Assembly (NCBI RefSeq): GCF_004745635.1
Contig: NZ_SRLB01000009.1
Location: 186,001 to 250,000, forward strand
Direction of reading: 5' to 3'
Source of the DNA: Methylobacterium nonmethylotrophicum
GTDB taxonomy: Bacteria > Pseudomonadota > Alphaproteobacteria > Rhizobiales > Beijerinckiaceae
DNA length: 64,000 nt
Made by a program: the position numbers and the translations under genes. Below the pieces are notes generated by a model. That model was not told the DNA's origin. It searched no databases and worked only from the letters and a program-made list of their open reading frames with translations. Of this stretch, positions 46,476 to 56,334 are shown piece after piece (the stretch's first letter is position 1; every line of letters begins with the position of its first letter).

Positions 46476-47228
46476 TCAGGCAAGCGGCAGCGCCTCCGGA
46501 TCGATCGCCCCGCCCTCGGCCCAGGCGAGGAGCAGCGCCCGCACCGCCTCCGGATCGGCGAGGCGGTGGCGCGCGACCGTCTCGCCGGGCCCGACCCGCA
46601 CGCTGATCCCGCCATCCTGGTTGACCGGCACGAAGGCCTTCTCGTCGGTGAGGTCGTCGCCGATGAACACCGCCCGGCGCCCCGCATAGGGCGGCTCGCG
46701 CAGGAAGGCCCGGATGGCGTGGCCCTTGGTGGCGCTGGCGGGCAGGATCTCGGCTACCGCCTTGCCGCGCTGCAGCCGGTAGGCATCGCCGAGCGCGCCG
46801 GCGACCAGCTCGATGGCCTCCTGCGCACGGGCGGCGGCGTCCTCGCCGGCGAGGCGCCAGTGCACGGCCACCGAGCAGCCCTTGTCCTCGATCAGCACGC
46901 CGTCGAGGTCCGCCACCGCCTGCTGCAGGGTGCCGACCCCCTCGCGCAGGGCCGGATGCGAGGCCGGATCGCCGCCCACGATCCGGCCGCCGAGGCGCTG
47001 CTCGACCCCGTGCAGGCCGCCGACATCGAAGCGCTCCGGCGCCAGGAAGCCGTCGATCGTGGCGATCGGACGCCCGGTCACCAGCGCCAGCGCCCCTCCG
47101 AGGCGGGTGCGCAGCCGTTCCAGGCCGGAGGGGAGGGCGGGCGGGACCACGACCTGGTCCGGGCGGGGCGCGATGTCGACGAGGGTGCCGTCGAAGTCGA
47201 GGAAGAGCGCATAGGCGGACTCGGTCAA
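46476..47228 (-). CDS. otsB: Trehalose-6-phosphate phosphatase
   Basis: 250 aa. HAD IIB fold: [27 protein letters not shown], and [12 protein letters not shown]. Dephosphorylates trehalose-6-phosphate to trehalose, an osmoprotectant. No ATG is close; TTG at 47228 with GGGAG 10 nt upstream gives the family start. otsA is not in the window. A GH15 enzyme at 53 kb may act on related glucans. Confidence 0.9.
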   Translation of the reverse strand: MTESAYALFLDFDGTLVDIAPRPDQVVVPPALPSGLERLRTRLGGALALVTGRPIATIDGFLAPERFDVGGLHGVEQRLGGRIVGGDPASHPALREGVGTLQQAVADLDGVLIEDKGCSVAVHWRLAGEDAAARAQEAIELVAGALGDAYRLQRGKAVAEILPASATKGHAIRAFLREPPYAGRRAVFIGDDLTDEKAFVPVNQDGGISVRVGPGETVARHRLADPEAVRALLLAWAEGGAIDPEALPLA

Positions 47229-47726
47229 GGGATCACGTCTCCCGTCGCTGCCGGAGGTCGCCGGACGAGACGCCGCAACCGGCCCGGGCGCCGCATCGGA
47301 TTGTCGCGTCGCACCCGGACATCGCGCCGGCCCGCCGCGGCGGCGGCGCGAGGGGAGCTTCGTGAGCTGCACTTAAACCGCAACCGGCCTCGCGGAGCAA
47401 AGCGGGGAAGAGCCCGGCGGGACGGCATCGTGTCGCGGGCCGGTCACGGCCGCAGCAGCCGGACAGCAACGCGCCGCGTTCTCGCTGACGGTTGTCCTAG
47501 CGTTGCCCCAGCTTCGAGCCGCCTGCCTCACGCTCGCCGGGAAGCTTTGGCAACCGGCGCATCCGGGGCGGTCGTGGACGTCGACGCGCCGCACGGCCCG
47601 CCAATGCTCGCGACCTGGCGCCCGGGCCCGGCGAAATCGCAGTGTCTAACAGTCATCTCCTAATAGGATGTCACGCGGTAACCTTTGATTCAAGCCCGTA
47701 TGCTTTTTGATAGGGGGGACGGTCTC
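47229..47726. other. Intergenic region upstream of otsB and the GGDEF-EAL gene
   Basis: 498 bp between divergent genes. No repeat family, RNA gene or convincing protein frame was found. A CACTTAAACCGCAACC stretch (about 47370) and a less GC-rich stretch (AACAGTCATCTCCTAATAGG, 47648-47667) are probable promoter regions for the two directions. Confidence 0.35.
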
Positions 47727-49718
47727 GTGGGCGGCCGGCCCGAACGGGGTGGACGCGCAGTGCGCAGGATGCAGACGATCGTCGACCTGTTCCGGGTCGA
47801 CAGTTCCAACCCGGACCTGATGCGGGCGCAGATGCGCGCGCTGCACAACCAGGTGCCGCTTCTCTACGCCATCCTGGGCATCAACTCGACGGCGGTCGCG
47901 GTCACCTATCTGGGCGTCGCGCCGGACCGGATCACCCTCTACCCGCTCGGCGCTCTCCTGACGGTGTGCGGCCTGCGCCTCGCGCTGTGGCTGCGCCGGC
48001 GCCACCTCCCCATCGACGAGGAACGGACGCCCGCCAAGCTTCGCACCACGGTGGCGCTGGCCGGCATCCTGGCGGCGGGCTTCATGTCCTGGGGCGTCGC
48101 GCTGATGCAATACGGCGACGCCTACGCGCAGGCGCACGTGCTGCTCTACGTCTCCACCACCATGATCGCCTGCGCGTTCTGCCTCGCCCATCTGCGGGCC
48201 GCGGCCCTGCTGGTGACGGCGATCGTGGTGATCCCGTTCTGTCTGCATGTCGGGAACACCGACAACCATGTCATGCGGGCCATTGCCCTCAACCTGCTGA
48301 TCGTCGGCGGCGCCCTCGCCTTCGTGCTGGTGACCTATCACCGCGACTTCACCCGGCTGATCGGGCAGCAGGTCGAGCTCGAGCGGCTGAGCCGGGAGAA
48401 CCTGCGGCTCGCCAACCTCGACACCCTGACCGGACTGCCCAACCGCCGCAGCTTCTTCGCCTCCCTGGACGAGGCGGCGGCGGAGGCGGAGGGGAGCGGC
48501 GAGCCTTTCGTCGTCGGCCTCGTCGACCTCGACGGCTTCAAGCCGGTGAACGACGCCCACGGGCACGGCGCCGGCGACGCCGTCTTGCAGGAGACCGCCC
48601 GCCGCCTTCTGGGGGTGGTGGGAGAGGCGGGCGTGGTGGCGCGCCTCGGCGGCGACGAGTTCGGCCTCATCCTCCGGAGCGTGAACGGCGCGGCCGCGAT
48701 CGAGCGCGTCGGCACGGCAATCCGCACGGCGCTCGCGGCGCCGTTCCGGCTGCCCCACGGCGGCAGCGCCCAGATCGGCGCCTCGATCGGTTTCGCGACC
48801 CGTCCGGAGGCCGGCCGCAAGGCGGCTTTGCTGGTCGAGCGGGCGGATTACGCCCTGTACTACGCCAAGGCCCATCACCGGGGCACCGCCGTGCTGTTCA
48901 GCGTCGAGCACGAGACCCAGCTGCGCTCGCAGAGCGTGATCGAGCAGGCCCTGCGCCACGCCGACCTGTCGCAGGAGATGGCGCTGGTCTACCAGCCGAT
49001 CGTCGACGTGCGCACCGGCCGCACAGTGGCGTTCGAGGCCCTGGCGCGGTGGACCAGCCCGGATGTCGGGCCGGTCTCCCCGGCGGTCTTCGTGCCGATC
49101 GCGGAGCGTTCGGGCCTCATCACCCGCATCACCGAGGTGCTGCTCGGCCAGGCGCTCGCCGCCGCGAAGGCCTGGCCCGACCGGGTCGCCCTGTCCTTCA
49201 ACCTGTCGATGGCGGATGTCGCCTCGCCGCAGGCCGCCGCCGGCATCGTGGCGGCGATCCGGGCGAGCGGCCTGGCGCCCGGGCGGGTGATCCTGGAGGC
49301 GACCGAGACCGCGCTGATCCAGGACGTGGCCCAGGCGCAGCGCGTGCTCGAGACCCTGAAGGCGAACGGCATCGCCATCGCGCTCGACGATTTCGGCACC
49401 GGATACTCGTCCCTGAGCTACGTCCACCGCCTGCCCATCGACAAGCTCAAGATCGACCGCAGCTTCACCAGCGAGATCACCACCGACCGGGCCTGCCGCG
49501 ACATCGTGACGTCGATCGTGGCGCTCGCCCGCAACCTGACGCTCGATTGCGTGGTGGAGGGGATCGAGACCCCCGAGCAGGCCCGCCTGCTGGAGAGCCT
49601 CGGCTGCGTCCTGATGCAGGGGTACCATTTCCACCGGCCGATGGGCTTTTCCGACACCCTGCGCTACCTCGACGCCGAGGCGGTGCGGTCCATCCGGGCG
49701 GTCCAGGCCGTCGCCTGA
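47727..49718 (+). CDS. Membrane-bound GGDEF-EAL cyclic-di-GMP protein
   Basis: 663 aa. About six membrane helices (residues ~45-210, e.g. LLYAILGINSTAVAVTYLGV and LVTAIVVIPFCLHV), a short linker, GGDEF (NLDTLTGLPNRRSFF; RLGGDEFGLIL, intact) and EAL (FEALARW; DDFGTGYSSLSYVHRLP). The membrane part resembles a MHYT-less sensor; ligand unknown. GTG 47727 is chosen because AGGGGGGA lies 7 nt upstream; ATG 47769 (MQTIVDLF) is the other option. The phosphatase gene follows 35 bp later. Confidence 0.92.
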   Translation: MGGRPERGGRAVRRMQTIVDLFRVDSSNPDLMRAQMRALHNQVPLLYAILGINSTAVAVTYLGVAPDRITLYPLGALLTVCGLRLALWLRRRHLPIDEERTPAKLRTTVALAGILAAGFMSWGVALMQYGDAYAQAHVLLYVSTTMIACAFCLAHLRAAALLVTAIVVIPFCLHVGNTDNHVMRAIALNLLIVGGALAFVLVTYHRDFTRLIGQQVELERLSRENLRLANLDTLTGLPNRRSFFASLDEAAAEAEGSGEPFVVGLVDLDGFKPVNDAHGHGAGDAVLQETARRLLGVVGEAGVVARLGGDEFGLILRSVNGAAAIERVGTAIRTALAAPFRLPHGGSAQIGASIGFATRPEAGRKAALLVERADYALYYAKAHHRGTAVLFSVEHETQLRSQSVIEQALRHADLSQEMALVYQPIVDVRTGRTVAFEALARWTSPDVGPVSPAVFVPIAERSGLITRITEVLLGQALAAAKAWPDRVALSFNLSMADVASPQAAAGIVAAIRASGLAPGRVILEATETALIQDVAQAQRVLETLKANGIAIALDDFGTGYSSLSYVHRLPIDKLKIDRSFTSEITTDRACRDIVTSIVALARNLTLDCVVEGIETPEQARLLESLGCVLMQGYHFHRPMGFSDTLRYLDAEAVRSIRAVQAVA

Positions 49719-49753
49719 CCGCTTCGGTTGCGCCCGGGAGGAAGGCAGGGGCG

Positions 49754-50407
49754 ATGCTCACCTACGCGATCGGCGACGTCCACGGGCGCGCCGATCTCCT
49801 CGGGCTGCTGCTCGCCCGGATCGAGGCGCACCGCGCCGGACGGCCGCGCCGCATCGTGTGTCTCGGCGACGTCATCGACCGCGGCCCCGACAGCGCCGGC
49901 GCGGTCGCGCTCCTGCGGGAGCTCCAGGCCCGGGAGCCCGGGGCGGTGACCTGCCTGATGGGCAACCACGAGGCGCTGCTGCTCGATGCGGTCGCCGGCG
50001 CCCGTCCCGACCTGTGGCGGATCAACGGCGGGGCTGCGACCCTCGCCTCCTACGGCGTCGCGCAGGCCGGCGACCTGCCCGACGACATCGTCGCCTGGAT
50101 CGCCGCCCTGCCGACCCTGCACGGGGACGCGCAGCGCTGGTACGTCCATGGCGGCCTCGACCCGGCGCTGGGCGCCGAGGCGAGCGACCGCGAGACCCGG
50201 CTGTGGATGCGCGAGCCGTTCCTCTCCGCCGGCCACGATTTCGGCCGCCACGTCGTGCACGGGCACACCCCGACGCGGACCGGGCGGCCGGAGCTGAAGG
50301 CCTACCGCACGAACCTCGACACGGGCGCGGTGTTCGGCGGTCCCCTCACCGCCGGCGTGTTCACCGAGGAGCAGGGGCCGCCGGTGGAGATCCTGGCGGT
50401 GCGGTAG
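49754..50407 (+). CDS. PPP-family serine/threonine phosphatase-like metallophosphoesterase
   Basis: 217 aa. GDVHGR, GDVIDRGPDS and GNHE, then HGH (VVHGHTPT), form the full two-metal PPP active site. Bacterial members act on phosphoproteins or dinucleotide polyphosphates. GGAGGAAGGCAGG region precedes the ATG. It may be co-transcribed with the GGDEF-EAL gene. Confidence 0.9.
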   Translation: MLTYAIGDVHGRADLLGLLLARIEAHRAGRPRRIVCLGDVIDRGPDSAGAVALLRELQAREPGAVTCLMGNHEALLLDAVAGARPDLWRINGGAATLASYGVAQAGDLPDDIVAWIAALPTLHGDAQRWYVHGGLDPALGAEASDRETRLWMREPFLSAGHDFGRHVVHGHTPTRTGRPELKAYRTNLDTGAVFGGPLTAGVFTEEQGPPVEILAVR

Positions 50408-50498
50408 GGCGATCGTCGGACAAGGATTCGCGCAGTTTCTCAGAGCTTGTTTGATTACTAAAACTGCATCGCACAGGTCTGTTCCGTCCCAGCCACAA

Positions 50499-50636
50499 CC
50501 TCATCCTGAGGTGCTGGCGATCGAAGATCGCACGTGAAAGGAGCCTCGATGGAGGGCTCCAGATACCACTGCGATTGCTGGAGGCCTCCTTCGAGGTCAG
50601 TCGATGTTCATCGACTGACACCTCAGGATGAGGTTG
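50499..50636. repeat. Intergenic inverted repeat, family R2
   Basis: It starts CCTCATCCTGAGGTG and ends CACCTCAGGATGAGG, a near-perfect inverted pair extending outward (ACAACC... / ...GGTTGAGGT). Inner arms GGAGGGCTCCAG and CTGGAGGCCTCC. Same family as 20955-21100. The surrounding 390-bp gap (50408-50797) holds nothing else recognised. Confidence 0.85.
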
Positions 50637-50797
50637 AGGTTGGGATAGTGTTGCCAAGCAGGTCAAACAGGCTCTCAGGCTCGCCGGATCCTCCGACCAC
50701 CGCGACATCACCGGTTCCGCCGCGCCGCGCCGGGATCTCCTCGAGCACGAGGAGGCCTGCCGGGTGAACCCGACAGGCCCCCGGGATCGCGTCCGCC

Positions 50798-52876
50798 TCA
50801 GCCCTTCTTCTTCGCCAACTGGGCGCGCGCGGCCTCCAGCACCTTCTCGGGGGTGAAGCCGAACTTGGTCTGCAGGTCCTTGATCGGCGCCGAGGAGCCG
50901 AAGGTGTGCATGCCCAGGATCGTGCCGGTGCTGCCGGCGTAGCGGTCCCAGCCGATCACCGAGCCCTGCTCGACCGCGACCCGCGCCGTCACCGCCGGCG
51001 GCAGCACGCCGTCGCGGTAGGCCTGGTCCTGCTGCTCGAACAGGTCCCAGGACGGCATCGAGACCACCCGGGCCTTCACGCCCTCGGCCGTCAGGGTCTC
51101 GTAGGCGCCGAGGCAGAGCTGCACCTCGGAGCCGGTGCCGATCAGGATCACGTCCGGCTGACCCCCGCCCGAATCGGCCAGCACGTAGGCGCCCTTCGCG
51201 ACCCCGGAGGCGGGGGCGTACTTTTGGCGGTCGACCGTCGGCAGCGGCTGGCGGCTCAGCGCCAGCACCGCCGGCTGGTGCTTGAGCTGCATGATCACCC
51301 GGTAGGCCTCCGCCACCTCGTTGGCGTCCGCGGGCCGGAAGGTGACGAGGCCCGGGATGGCGCGCAGGGCCAGCAGGTGCTCGACCGGCTGGTGGGTCGG
51401 CCCGTCCTCGCCCACGCCGATCGAATCGTGCGTGAAGACGTGGAAGACCGGCAGCTCCATCAGGGCGGCGAGGCGGATCGGCGGCCGCATGTAGTCGGAG
51501 AAGACCAGGAAGGTGGCGCCGAAGGCGCGCAGGCCCACGAGGCCGAGGCCGTTGACGATCGAGCCCATCGCGTGCTCGCGCACGCCGAAATGGATGTTGC
51601 GCCCGCCCGGGGTGAAGGGCCCGAGCGTCCCGGCCTCATCGCCCTCGAGCTTGGTCTTGTTCGACGGCGCGAGATCGGCCGAGCCGCCGAGCAGCCACGG
51701 CACGCGGTTGGCGAGCGCGTTGAGCACCTTGCCCGACGATTCGCGGGTCGCGAGCCCCTTGGCGTCCGCCGGGAAGACCGGGATGTCGGCATCCCAGCCC
51801 TCCGGCATCTCGCCGGCGAGATAGGCGGCGAGGTCCCGGGCGAGGTTCTTGTCGCCCGCCTTCACCTCCTCGACCAGCGCCAGCCATTCCTCGCGCAGGG
51901 CCTTGCCCCGGGTGCCGATGCCCTGGCGGAAATTGTCGTAGACGCCGTCCGGCACCAGGAACTGGGCGTCCTCCGGCCAGCCATAGGCGCGCTTGGCGCC
52001 CTTGACCTCGTCGGGGCCGAGGGCGTCCGAATGGGCCTTGGGCGTGCCCTGCTTCGTCGGTGCGCCGTAGCCGATCACCGAGTTGACGATGATCAGCGTC
52101 GGGCGGTCGCCCGATTGCAGGAAGGTCTCAAGGGCGTGGGCGACCGCCACCGTGTCGTTGGCGTCGGCGACGCGCAGCACCTGCCAGCCATAGGCCAGGA
52201 AGCGGGCGGCGACCTCCTCGCTGAAGGCGAGGTCGGTGTGGCCCTCGATCGTGATGGTGTTGTTGTCGTAGATCCAGCACAGGTTCGACAGGCGCAGGTG
52301 CCCGGCGATCGAGGCCGCCTCGGACGCCACGCCCTCCATCAGGTCGCCGTCGCTGCACATCGCGTAGACGTTGTAGTCGAAGAGCGGCCGGTCGCCGTAG
52401 GCCAGGCGCTCGCCGAGGAAGCGGCCGCCCATCGCCATGCCGACGGAGTTGGCGACGCCCTGGCCGAGGGGCCCGGTCGTGACCTCGACGCCGGTGGTGA
52501 AGTGGTACTCGGGGTGGCCCGGGGTGCGGCTGTCGAGCTGGCGGAACGACTTGATGTCCTCCAGGCTCACCGCCGGGGCGTTCGCCCCGTCCTTCTCCGC
52601 CACCTCGGCGAGGTGGAGCAGGCTGTAGAGCAGCATCGAGGCGTGGCCGACCGAAAGCACGAAGCGGTCGCGGTTCGGCCAGTGCGGATGCGCCGGGTCG
52701 TAGCGCAGGTAGCGGTTCCACAGGGTGAAGGCGACCGGGGCGAGCCCCAGGGGGGCGCCGGCATGGCCCGAATTCGCCTTCTGCACCGCGTCGATCGTCA
52801 GCGTGCGGATCGTGTCGATGCTGCGCTGGTCGATCTCGCTGGTGCCGGCCTTCGGCTTGGTGTCGGCTGCGCTCAT
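50798..52876 (-). CDS. tkt: Transketolase
   Basis: 692 aa. Thiamine-diphosphate enzyme of the pentose phosphate pathway. IDAVQKANSGHAGAPLG, the TPP/Mg motif CSDGDLMEGVASEAA...NLCWIYDNN, and the pyrimidine-domain segments (IHFGVREHAMGSIVNGL, FTHDSIGVGEDGPTHQPVEHL) are complete. The gene lies 81 bp downstream of the GH15 gene. Confidence 0.97.
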   Translation of the reverse strand: MSAADTKPKAGTSEIDQRSIDTIRTLTIDAVQKANSGHAGAPLGLAPVAFTLWNRYLRYDPAHPHWPNRDRFVLSVGHASMLLYSLLHLAEVAEKDGANAPAVSLEDIKSFRQLDSRTPGHPEYHFTTGVEVTTGPLGQGVANSVGMAMGGRFLGERLAYGDRPLFDYNVYAMCSDGDLMEGVASEAASIAGHLRLSNLCWIYDNNTITIEGHTDLAFSEEVAARFLAYGWQVLRVADANDTVAVAHALETFLQSGDRPTLIIVNSVIGYGAPTKQGTPKAHSDALGPDEVKGAKRAYGWPEDAQFLVPDGVYDNFRQGIGTRGKALREEWLALVEEVKAGDKNLARDLAAYLAGEMPEGWDADIPVFPADAKGLATRESSGKVLNALANRVPWLLGGSADLAPSNKTKLEGDEAGTLGPFTPGGRNIHFGVREHAMGSIVNGLGLVGLRAFGATFLVFSDYMRPPIRLAALMELPVFHVFTHDSIGVGEDGPTHQPVEHLLALRAIPGLVTFRPADANEVAEAYRVIMQLKHQPAVLALSRQPLPTVDRQKYAPASGVAKGAYVLADSGGGQPDVILIGTGSEVQLCLGAYETLTAEGVKARVVSMPSWDLFEQQDQAYRDGVLPPAVTARVAVEQGSVIGWDRYAGSTGTILGMHTFGSSAPIKDLQTKFGFTPEKVLEAARAQLAKKKG

Positions 52877-52957
52877 CTGGGGCCTCGTGACTTGAGGATA
52901 GGGCAGGGCGCCGCGACCGGGTTCAGGTCGCGGCTTCCTGGGCCGCCTGCGGGTGCA

Positions 52958-54808
52958 TCACGGGCCGCTCTCGCCCGGATGCCCGGAAGCGTCCGGGTCT
53001 CCGCCGCGCTCCTTAGCGGGTCCGATCGCCCGACTGAAGTTCAGAAGCGTGTTGACGAGCGCGACGTGGCTGAACGCCTGCGGAAAATTCCCGACCTGGC
53101 GCTTGCGGACCGGGTCGTACTCCTCGGCCAGCAGCCCGACGTCGTTGCACAGGGAGAGCAGCCGCTCGATCAGGGCGCGGGCCTCCTCGCGCCGGCCCAG
53201 CCCGATCAGGTTGTCGGCGTACCAGAAGCTGCAGGGCAGGAAGGCGCCCTCGCCGGCGGGCAGGCCGTCGGTGGTCTGGCCTTGGGTGTCGTAGCGCAGC
53301 ACGAAGCCGTCCTGCATCAGGTCGCGGCCGATCGCCTCGACGGTGCCGACGACCCGCGGGTCGTCCTGGGGCAGGAAGCCCATATGGGCGATCAGGAGCA
53401 GGCTCGCATCGAGGTCCCGTGCGCCGTAATACTGCACGAAGCTGTTGAGATCCTTGTCGAAGCCCTTCTCGCAGACCTCGCGGTGGATCTCGTCGCGGTT
53501 GGCGCGCCAGCGCGCGACCGCCTCGGCGTCGCCGCTCGTCGGCTCGCCGGCGGTCTGGGTCTCGTAGAAGCGGATCGCCCGGTCGAAGGCGACCCAGGCC
53601 ATCACCTTCGAATGGACGAAGTGCTTGCGCCCGCCGCGCACCTCCCAGATGCCCTCGTCGGGCTCGCGCCAGACCCGTTCGAGGTGATCGAGGAGGGCGC
53701 GGCCGACCCGGACGCCGGACGCATCGGCCTGCATGCCGCGCTGGTGGGCCTGGAACAGGGCGTCGAACAGCTCGCCGTAGACGTCGAGCTGGAATTGCTG
53801 CGCGGCGGCGTTGCCGATCCGCACCGGGCGCGAGCCCTCGTAGCCGGGCAGCCAGTCGAGCTCGATCTCCGGCAGCAGGCGCTCGCCGGCGATGCCGTAG
53901 AGGATGCGGGCCTGCTCGGGGCTGCCGGCCACCGCCCGGGTGAGCCAGTCGCGCCAGGCCCGGGCCTCGTCGAGGTAGCCGGCATCCATGAGCGCGAGCA
54001 GCGTGAACGTCGAATCGCGCAGCCAGCAATACCGGTAGTCCCAGTTGCGCACGCCGCCGATCTGCTCCGGGAGAGAGGTGGTGGGGGCGGCCACGATGCC
54101 GCCGGTCGGCCGGTAGATCAGCGCCTTGAGGGTGAGGAGCGAGCGGGTCAGCACGTCGTCCCAGGGGGTGCCGCCGTGGCAGCGCCGGCACCAGGAGCGC
54201 CACCAGTCGGTGGTGGCGGCCAGCACCTTGCGGGGCTCGATCGGCGGCGGATCCTCCTCGTGCGAGAGCCCGTAGCTCAGCACGAAGGCGACGCTCTGCC
54301 CGGCCTCGACGGTGAACGCGGACACCGTGGTCTGGCCGATGCCCCTGAGGGGCGCGCGGGTGCGCAGGACCAGCTTGTTCGGCCCGGCGATCGCCCGGAG
54401 GTCGTCGTTCTCGCTGCGCGACACCCAGGGGACGGCGGAGCCGTAGTCGAAGCGCACCACCAGGTCCATGCGCATCGCCACCCGGCCGCGCACGCCCTCG
54501 ACCAGGCGCACCAGGTGGGTGCCGTCCTCGACCGGCATGTAGTCGATGACCCGCACCGCGCCGTCGGCGGTCTCGTGGGTGGTCTCGAGGACCAGGGTGT
54601 TCTCGCGGTAGCACCGCGTGCTCGTCGCCGTGGCGGCGGGCGCGATGCGCCAGTGGCCGTGGTCCTCGCGGGTGCCCAGCAGGGCGGCGAAGCAGGCGGA
54701 GGCGTCGAAGCGCGGCCAGCACAGCCAGTCGACGCTGCCGTCGCGCCCGATCAAGGCGGCGCTGCGCCCGTCGCCGACGAGCGCGTAATCCTCGATGAGC
54801 AGCGCCAT
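52958..54808 (-). CDS. Glycoside hydrolase family 15 protein (glucoamylase-like)
   Basis: 616 aa. An N-terminal beta-rich domain (IEDYALVGDGRSAALIGRDGSVDWLCWPRFDASACFAALLG) is followed by an (alpha/alpha)6 barrel with RNWDYRYCWLRDSTFTLLALMDAGY and SFWYADNLIGLGRREEAR. This layout is the bacterial GH15 type, acting on alpha-glucosidic bonds of maltodextrins or trehalose. It has no signal peptide, so it is cytoplasmic. Neighbours (transketolase, otsB further away) fit storage-sugar metabolism, but substrate is not certain. Confidence 0.92.
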   Translation of the reverse strand: MALLIEDYALVGDGRSAALIGRDGSVDWLCWPRFDASACFAALLGTREDHGHWRIAPAATATSTRCYRENTLVLETTHETADGAVRVIDYMPVEDGTHLVRLVEGVRGRVAMRMDLVVRFDYGSAVPWVSRSENDDLRAIAGPNKLVLRTRAPLRGIGQTTVSAFTVEAGQSVAFVLSYGLSHEEDPPPIEPRKVLAATTDWWRSWCRRCHGGTPWDDVLTRSLLTLKALIYRPTGGIVAAPTTSLPEQIGGVRNWDYRYCWLRDSTFTLLALMDAGYLDEARAWRDWLTRAVAGSPEQARILYGIAGERLLPEIELDWLPGYEGSRPVRIGNAAAQQFQLDVYGELFDALFQAHQRGMQADASGVRVGRALLDHLERVWREPDEGIWEVRGGRKHFVHSKVMAWVAFDRAIRFYETQTAGEPTSGDAEAVARWRANRDEIHREVCEKGFDKDLNSFVQYYGARDLDASLLLIAHMGFLPQDDPRVVGTVEAIGRDLMQDGFVLRYDTQGQTTDGLPAGEGAFLPCSFWYADNLIGLGRREEARALIERLLSLCNDVGLLAEEYDPVRKRQVGNFPQAFSHVALVNTLLNFSRAIGPAKERGGDPDASGHPGESGP

Positions 54809-54905
54809 GGTGCGTCCCGAACGATGCCGTGACGCGGTTAGCTAGAGCGGCCTTCGCGTAAGGTCCAACAGGTCGCGGGCCCGGCGGATCTCGGATCCGA
54901 CCGGC

Positions 54906-55544
54906 TCAGCGCCGGCGGTCGATCAGGTCGATCATCGCGGCGCCCGCATTGGTCACGCCGTCGCCGAGCGCCACCATGGTCTGCGCCACCATCCGGCCGG
55001 TCGGCGCGAAGGGCAGCCAGGGCAGGGGGCGTTCACCCTCCGCGCCGGCGCTCGCCGTGCGGGTCGCCTCCTGCGCCTTCTCCGGCGAGGCTTTGACGAC
55101 CTTCAGCTCGTCGGGCCGCGCCGGCGGGCGCAGGCCCGCGAGGGACGGCACCGCCCGGGACCGCGGCGGGGCGGCGGTGCGGCGGAGCGTCCTGCTGTCG
55201 GCTTTGACCTCGGCGACCGGCAGGACCGGCGCCGCCGTCTCGGCCGGCAGGCTGGCGATCAGCGGGAATTGCTGCTCGAACTCGAGCGGGTAGGGCGCGC
55301 GGACCCGGCCCTCGCCGTCCGGGACGCTGCGGAACAGGTCGGCCCCCGGCGGCAGCGGCTGCACGGCCGCCACGTGCCCTTCCGGCGCCCGCGGCGGGGC
55401 GCCGCGCCAGTAGAGCGAGCCGGCCGCCAGGCAGACCGCCACGCAGGCGGTCGGCAGGAGCGGCAGGTAGCCCCGCGAGGCGCCCGGCAGGGTCCCGATG
55501 GCGTTCGCCGCCGTCGGCTTGCGCATCCGCCCGTTCTGCCGCAT
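54906..55544 (-). CDS. Hypothetical protein with one membrane helix
   Basis: 212 aa, no family recognised. A basic N-terminus, one hydrophobic helix (about residues 28-46: LPLLPTACVAVCLAAGSLYW), then a Pro/Ala/Arg-rich part, probably disordered and periplasmic, ending TMVALGDGVTNAGAAMIDLIDRRR. GGGAGG lies 6 nt before ATG 55544; longer upstream frame is not protein-like. It is divergent from nasT. Confidence 0.65.
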   Translation of the reverse strand: MRQNGRMRKPTAANAIGTLPGASRGYLPLLPTACVAVCLAAGSLYWRGAPPRAPEGHVAAVQPLPPGADLFRSVPDGEGRVRAPYPLEFEQQFPLIASLPAETAAPVLPVAEVKADSRTLRRTAAPPRSRAVPSLAGLRPPARPDELKVVKASPEKAQEATRTASAGAEGERPLPWLPFAPTGRMVAQTMVALGDGVTNAGAAMIDLIDRRR

Positions 55545-55698
55545 CCGAACCTCCCGCTTGACCGTGGCCGGAATGAAGCACCGGTTTCTGGCCGAAGCGG
55601 GGCCGTTTCTTTGCGCTTTCGTGTCTGGGATGACGTCCCGGGCCGACGGTCCGGCCCCCGCCTCCCACGGCCCGACATTTGCGTGATCCGACACCGAC

Positions 55699-56334
55699 AT
55701 GCCCGACCGCGCAACTCCCCCTCCGGCAAGCCCCGCTCCGGCCTCGTCCTCCGGGGAGAATCTCGTCATCGCCGTCGTCGACCCGAGCCGCGCCCGGGCC
55801 GCGATCCTGGAGGAGGGCCTGCGCGCCGTGGAGGGAGCCCGGGTGGTGGTGATCCCCGACACCGCGGACCTCCTCGACCGGCTCTCCGCCCTCTCGCCCG
55901 ACGTGGTGGTGATCCATCTCGAGAGCCCGAGCCGCGACCTCCTGGAGCAGATGTTCGGCGTCTCGCGCCTCGTCGAGCGGCCGGTGGCGATGTTCGTCGA
56001 CCGCACCGACACGCCGATGATGCAGGCGGCGGTGGATGCCGGCATCTCGGCCTACATCGTCGACGGCCTGCGCGCCGAGCGGATCAAGCCGATCATCGAG
56101 ATCGCGATCCTGCGCTTCAACGCCTTCGCGCGGCTGCAGCGCGAGCTCTCCGAGGCCCGCAGCGAGCTGGCCGACCGCAAGCTGATCGAACGCGCCAAGG
56201 GCATCCTGATGAGCGCCAAGGGGCTGACCGAGGACGAGGCCTACCGGCAGCTCCGGCGCAAGGCCATGAACGAGAAGCGCAAGATCGTCGACATCGCCCG
56301 CGCCATCGTGACCGCCGCGGACCTGCTCGGATGA
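55699..56334 (+). CDS. nasT: NasT: ANTAR-domain antitermination regulator
   Basis: 211 aa. A receiver-like domain (about residues 22-140) is followed by an ANTAR RNA-binding domain (about 150-205: LIERAKGILMSAKGLTEDEAYRQLRRKAM). NasT binds paired hexaloop hairpins in the nitrate-operon leader and blocks a terminator; NasS holds it until nitrate or nitrite is present. The usual phospho-Asp position reads IHLESP, with His73 where Asp would be, so phosphorylation is unlikely. The stop overlaps the nasS start (ATGA). The target-like leader lies at 57800-57905. Confidence 0.93.
   Translation: MPDRATPPPASPAPASSSGENLVIAVVDPSRARAAILEEGLRAVEGARVVVIPDTADLLDRLSALSPDVVVIHLESPSRDLLEQMFGVSRLVERPVAMFVDRTDTPMMQAAVDAGISAYIVDGLRAERIKPIIEIAILRFNAFARLQRELSEARSELADRKLIERAKGILMSAKGLTEDEAYRQLRRKAMNEKRKIVDIARAIVTAADLLG

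Noticed and set aside
50906..54832. Open frame of 1308 codons on the plus strand opposite tkt and the GH15 gene
   Set aside because: Antisense shadow of two clear genes in very GC-rich DNA; composition is Arg/Gly/Ala/His-rich with no domain, as in other long shadow frames here.
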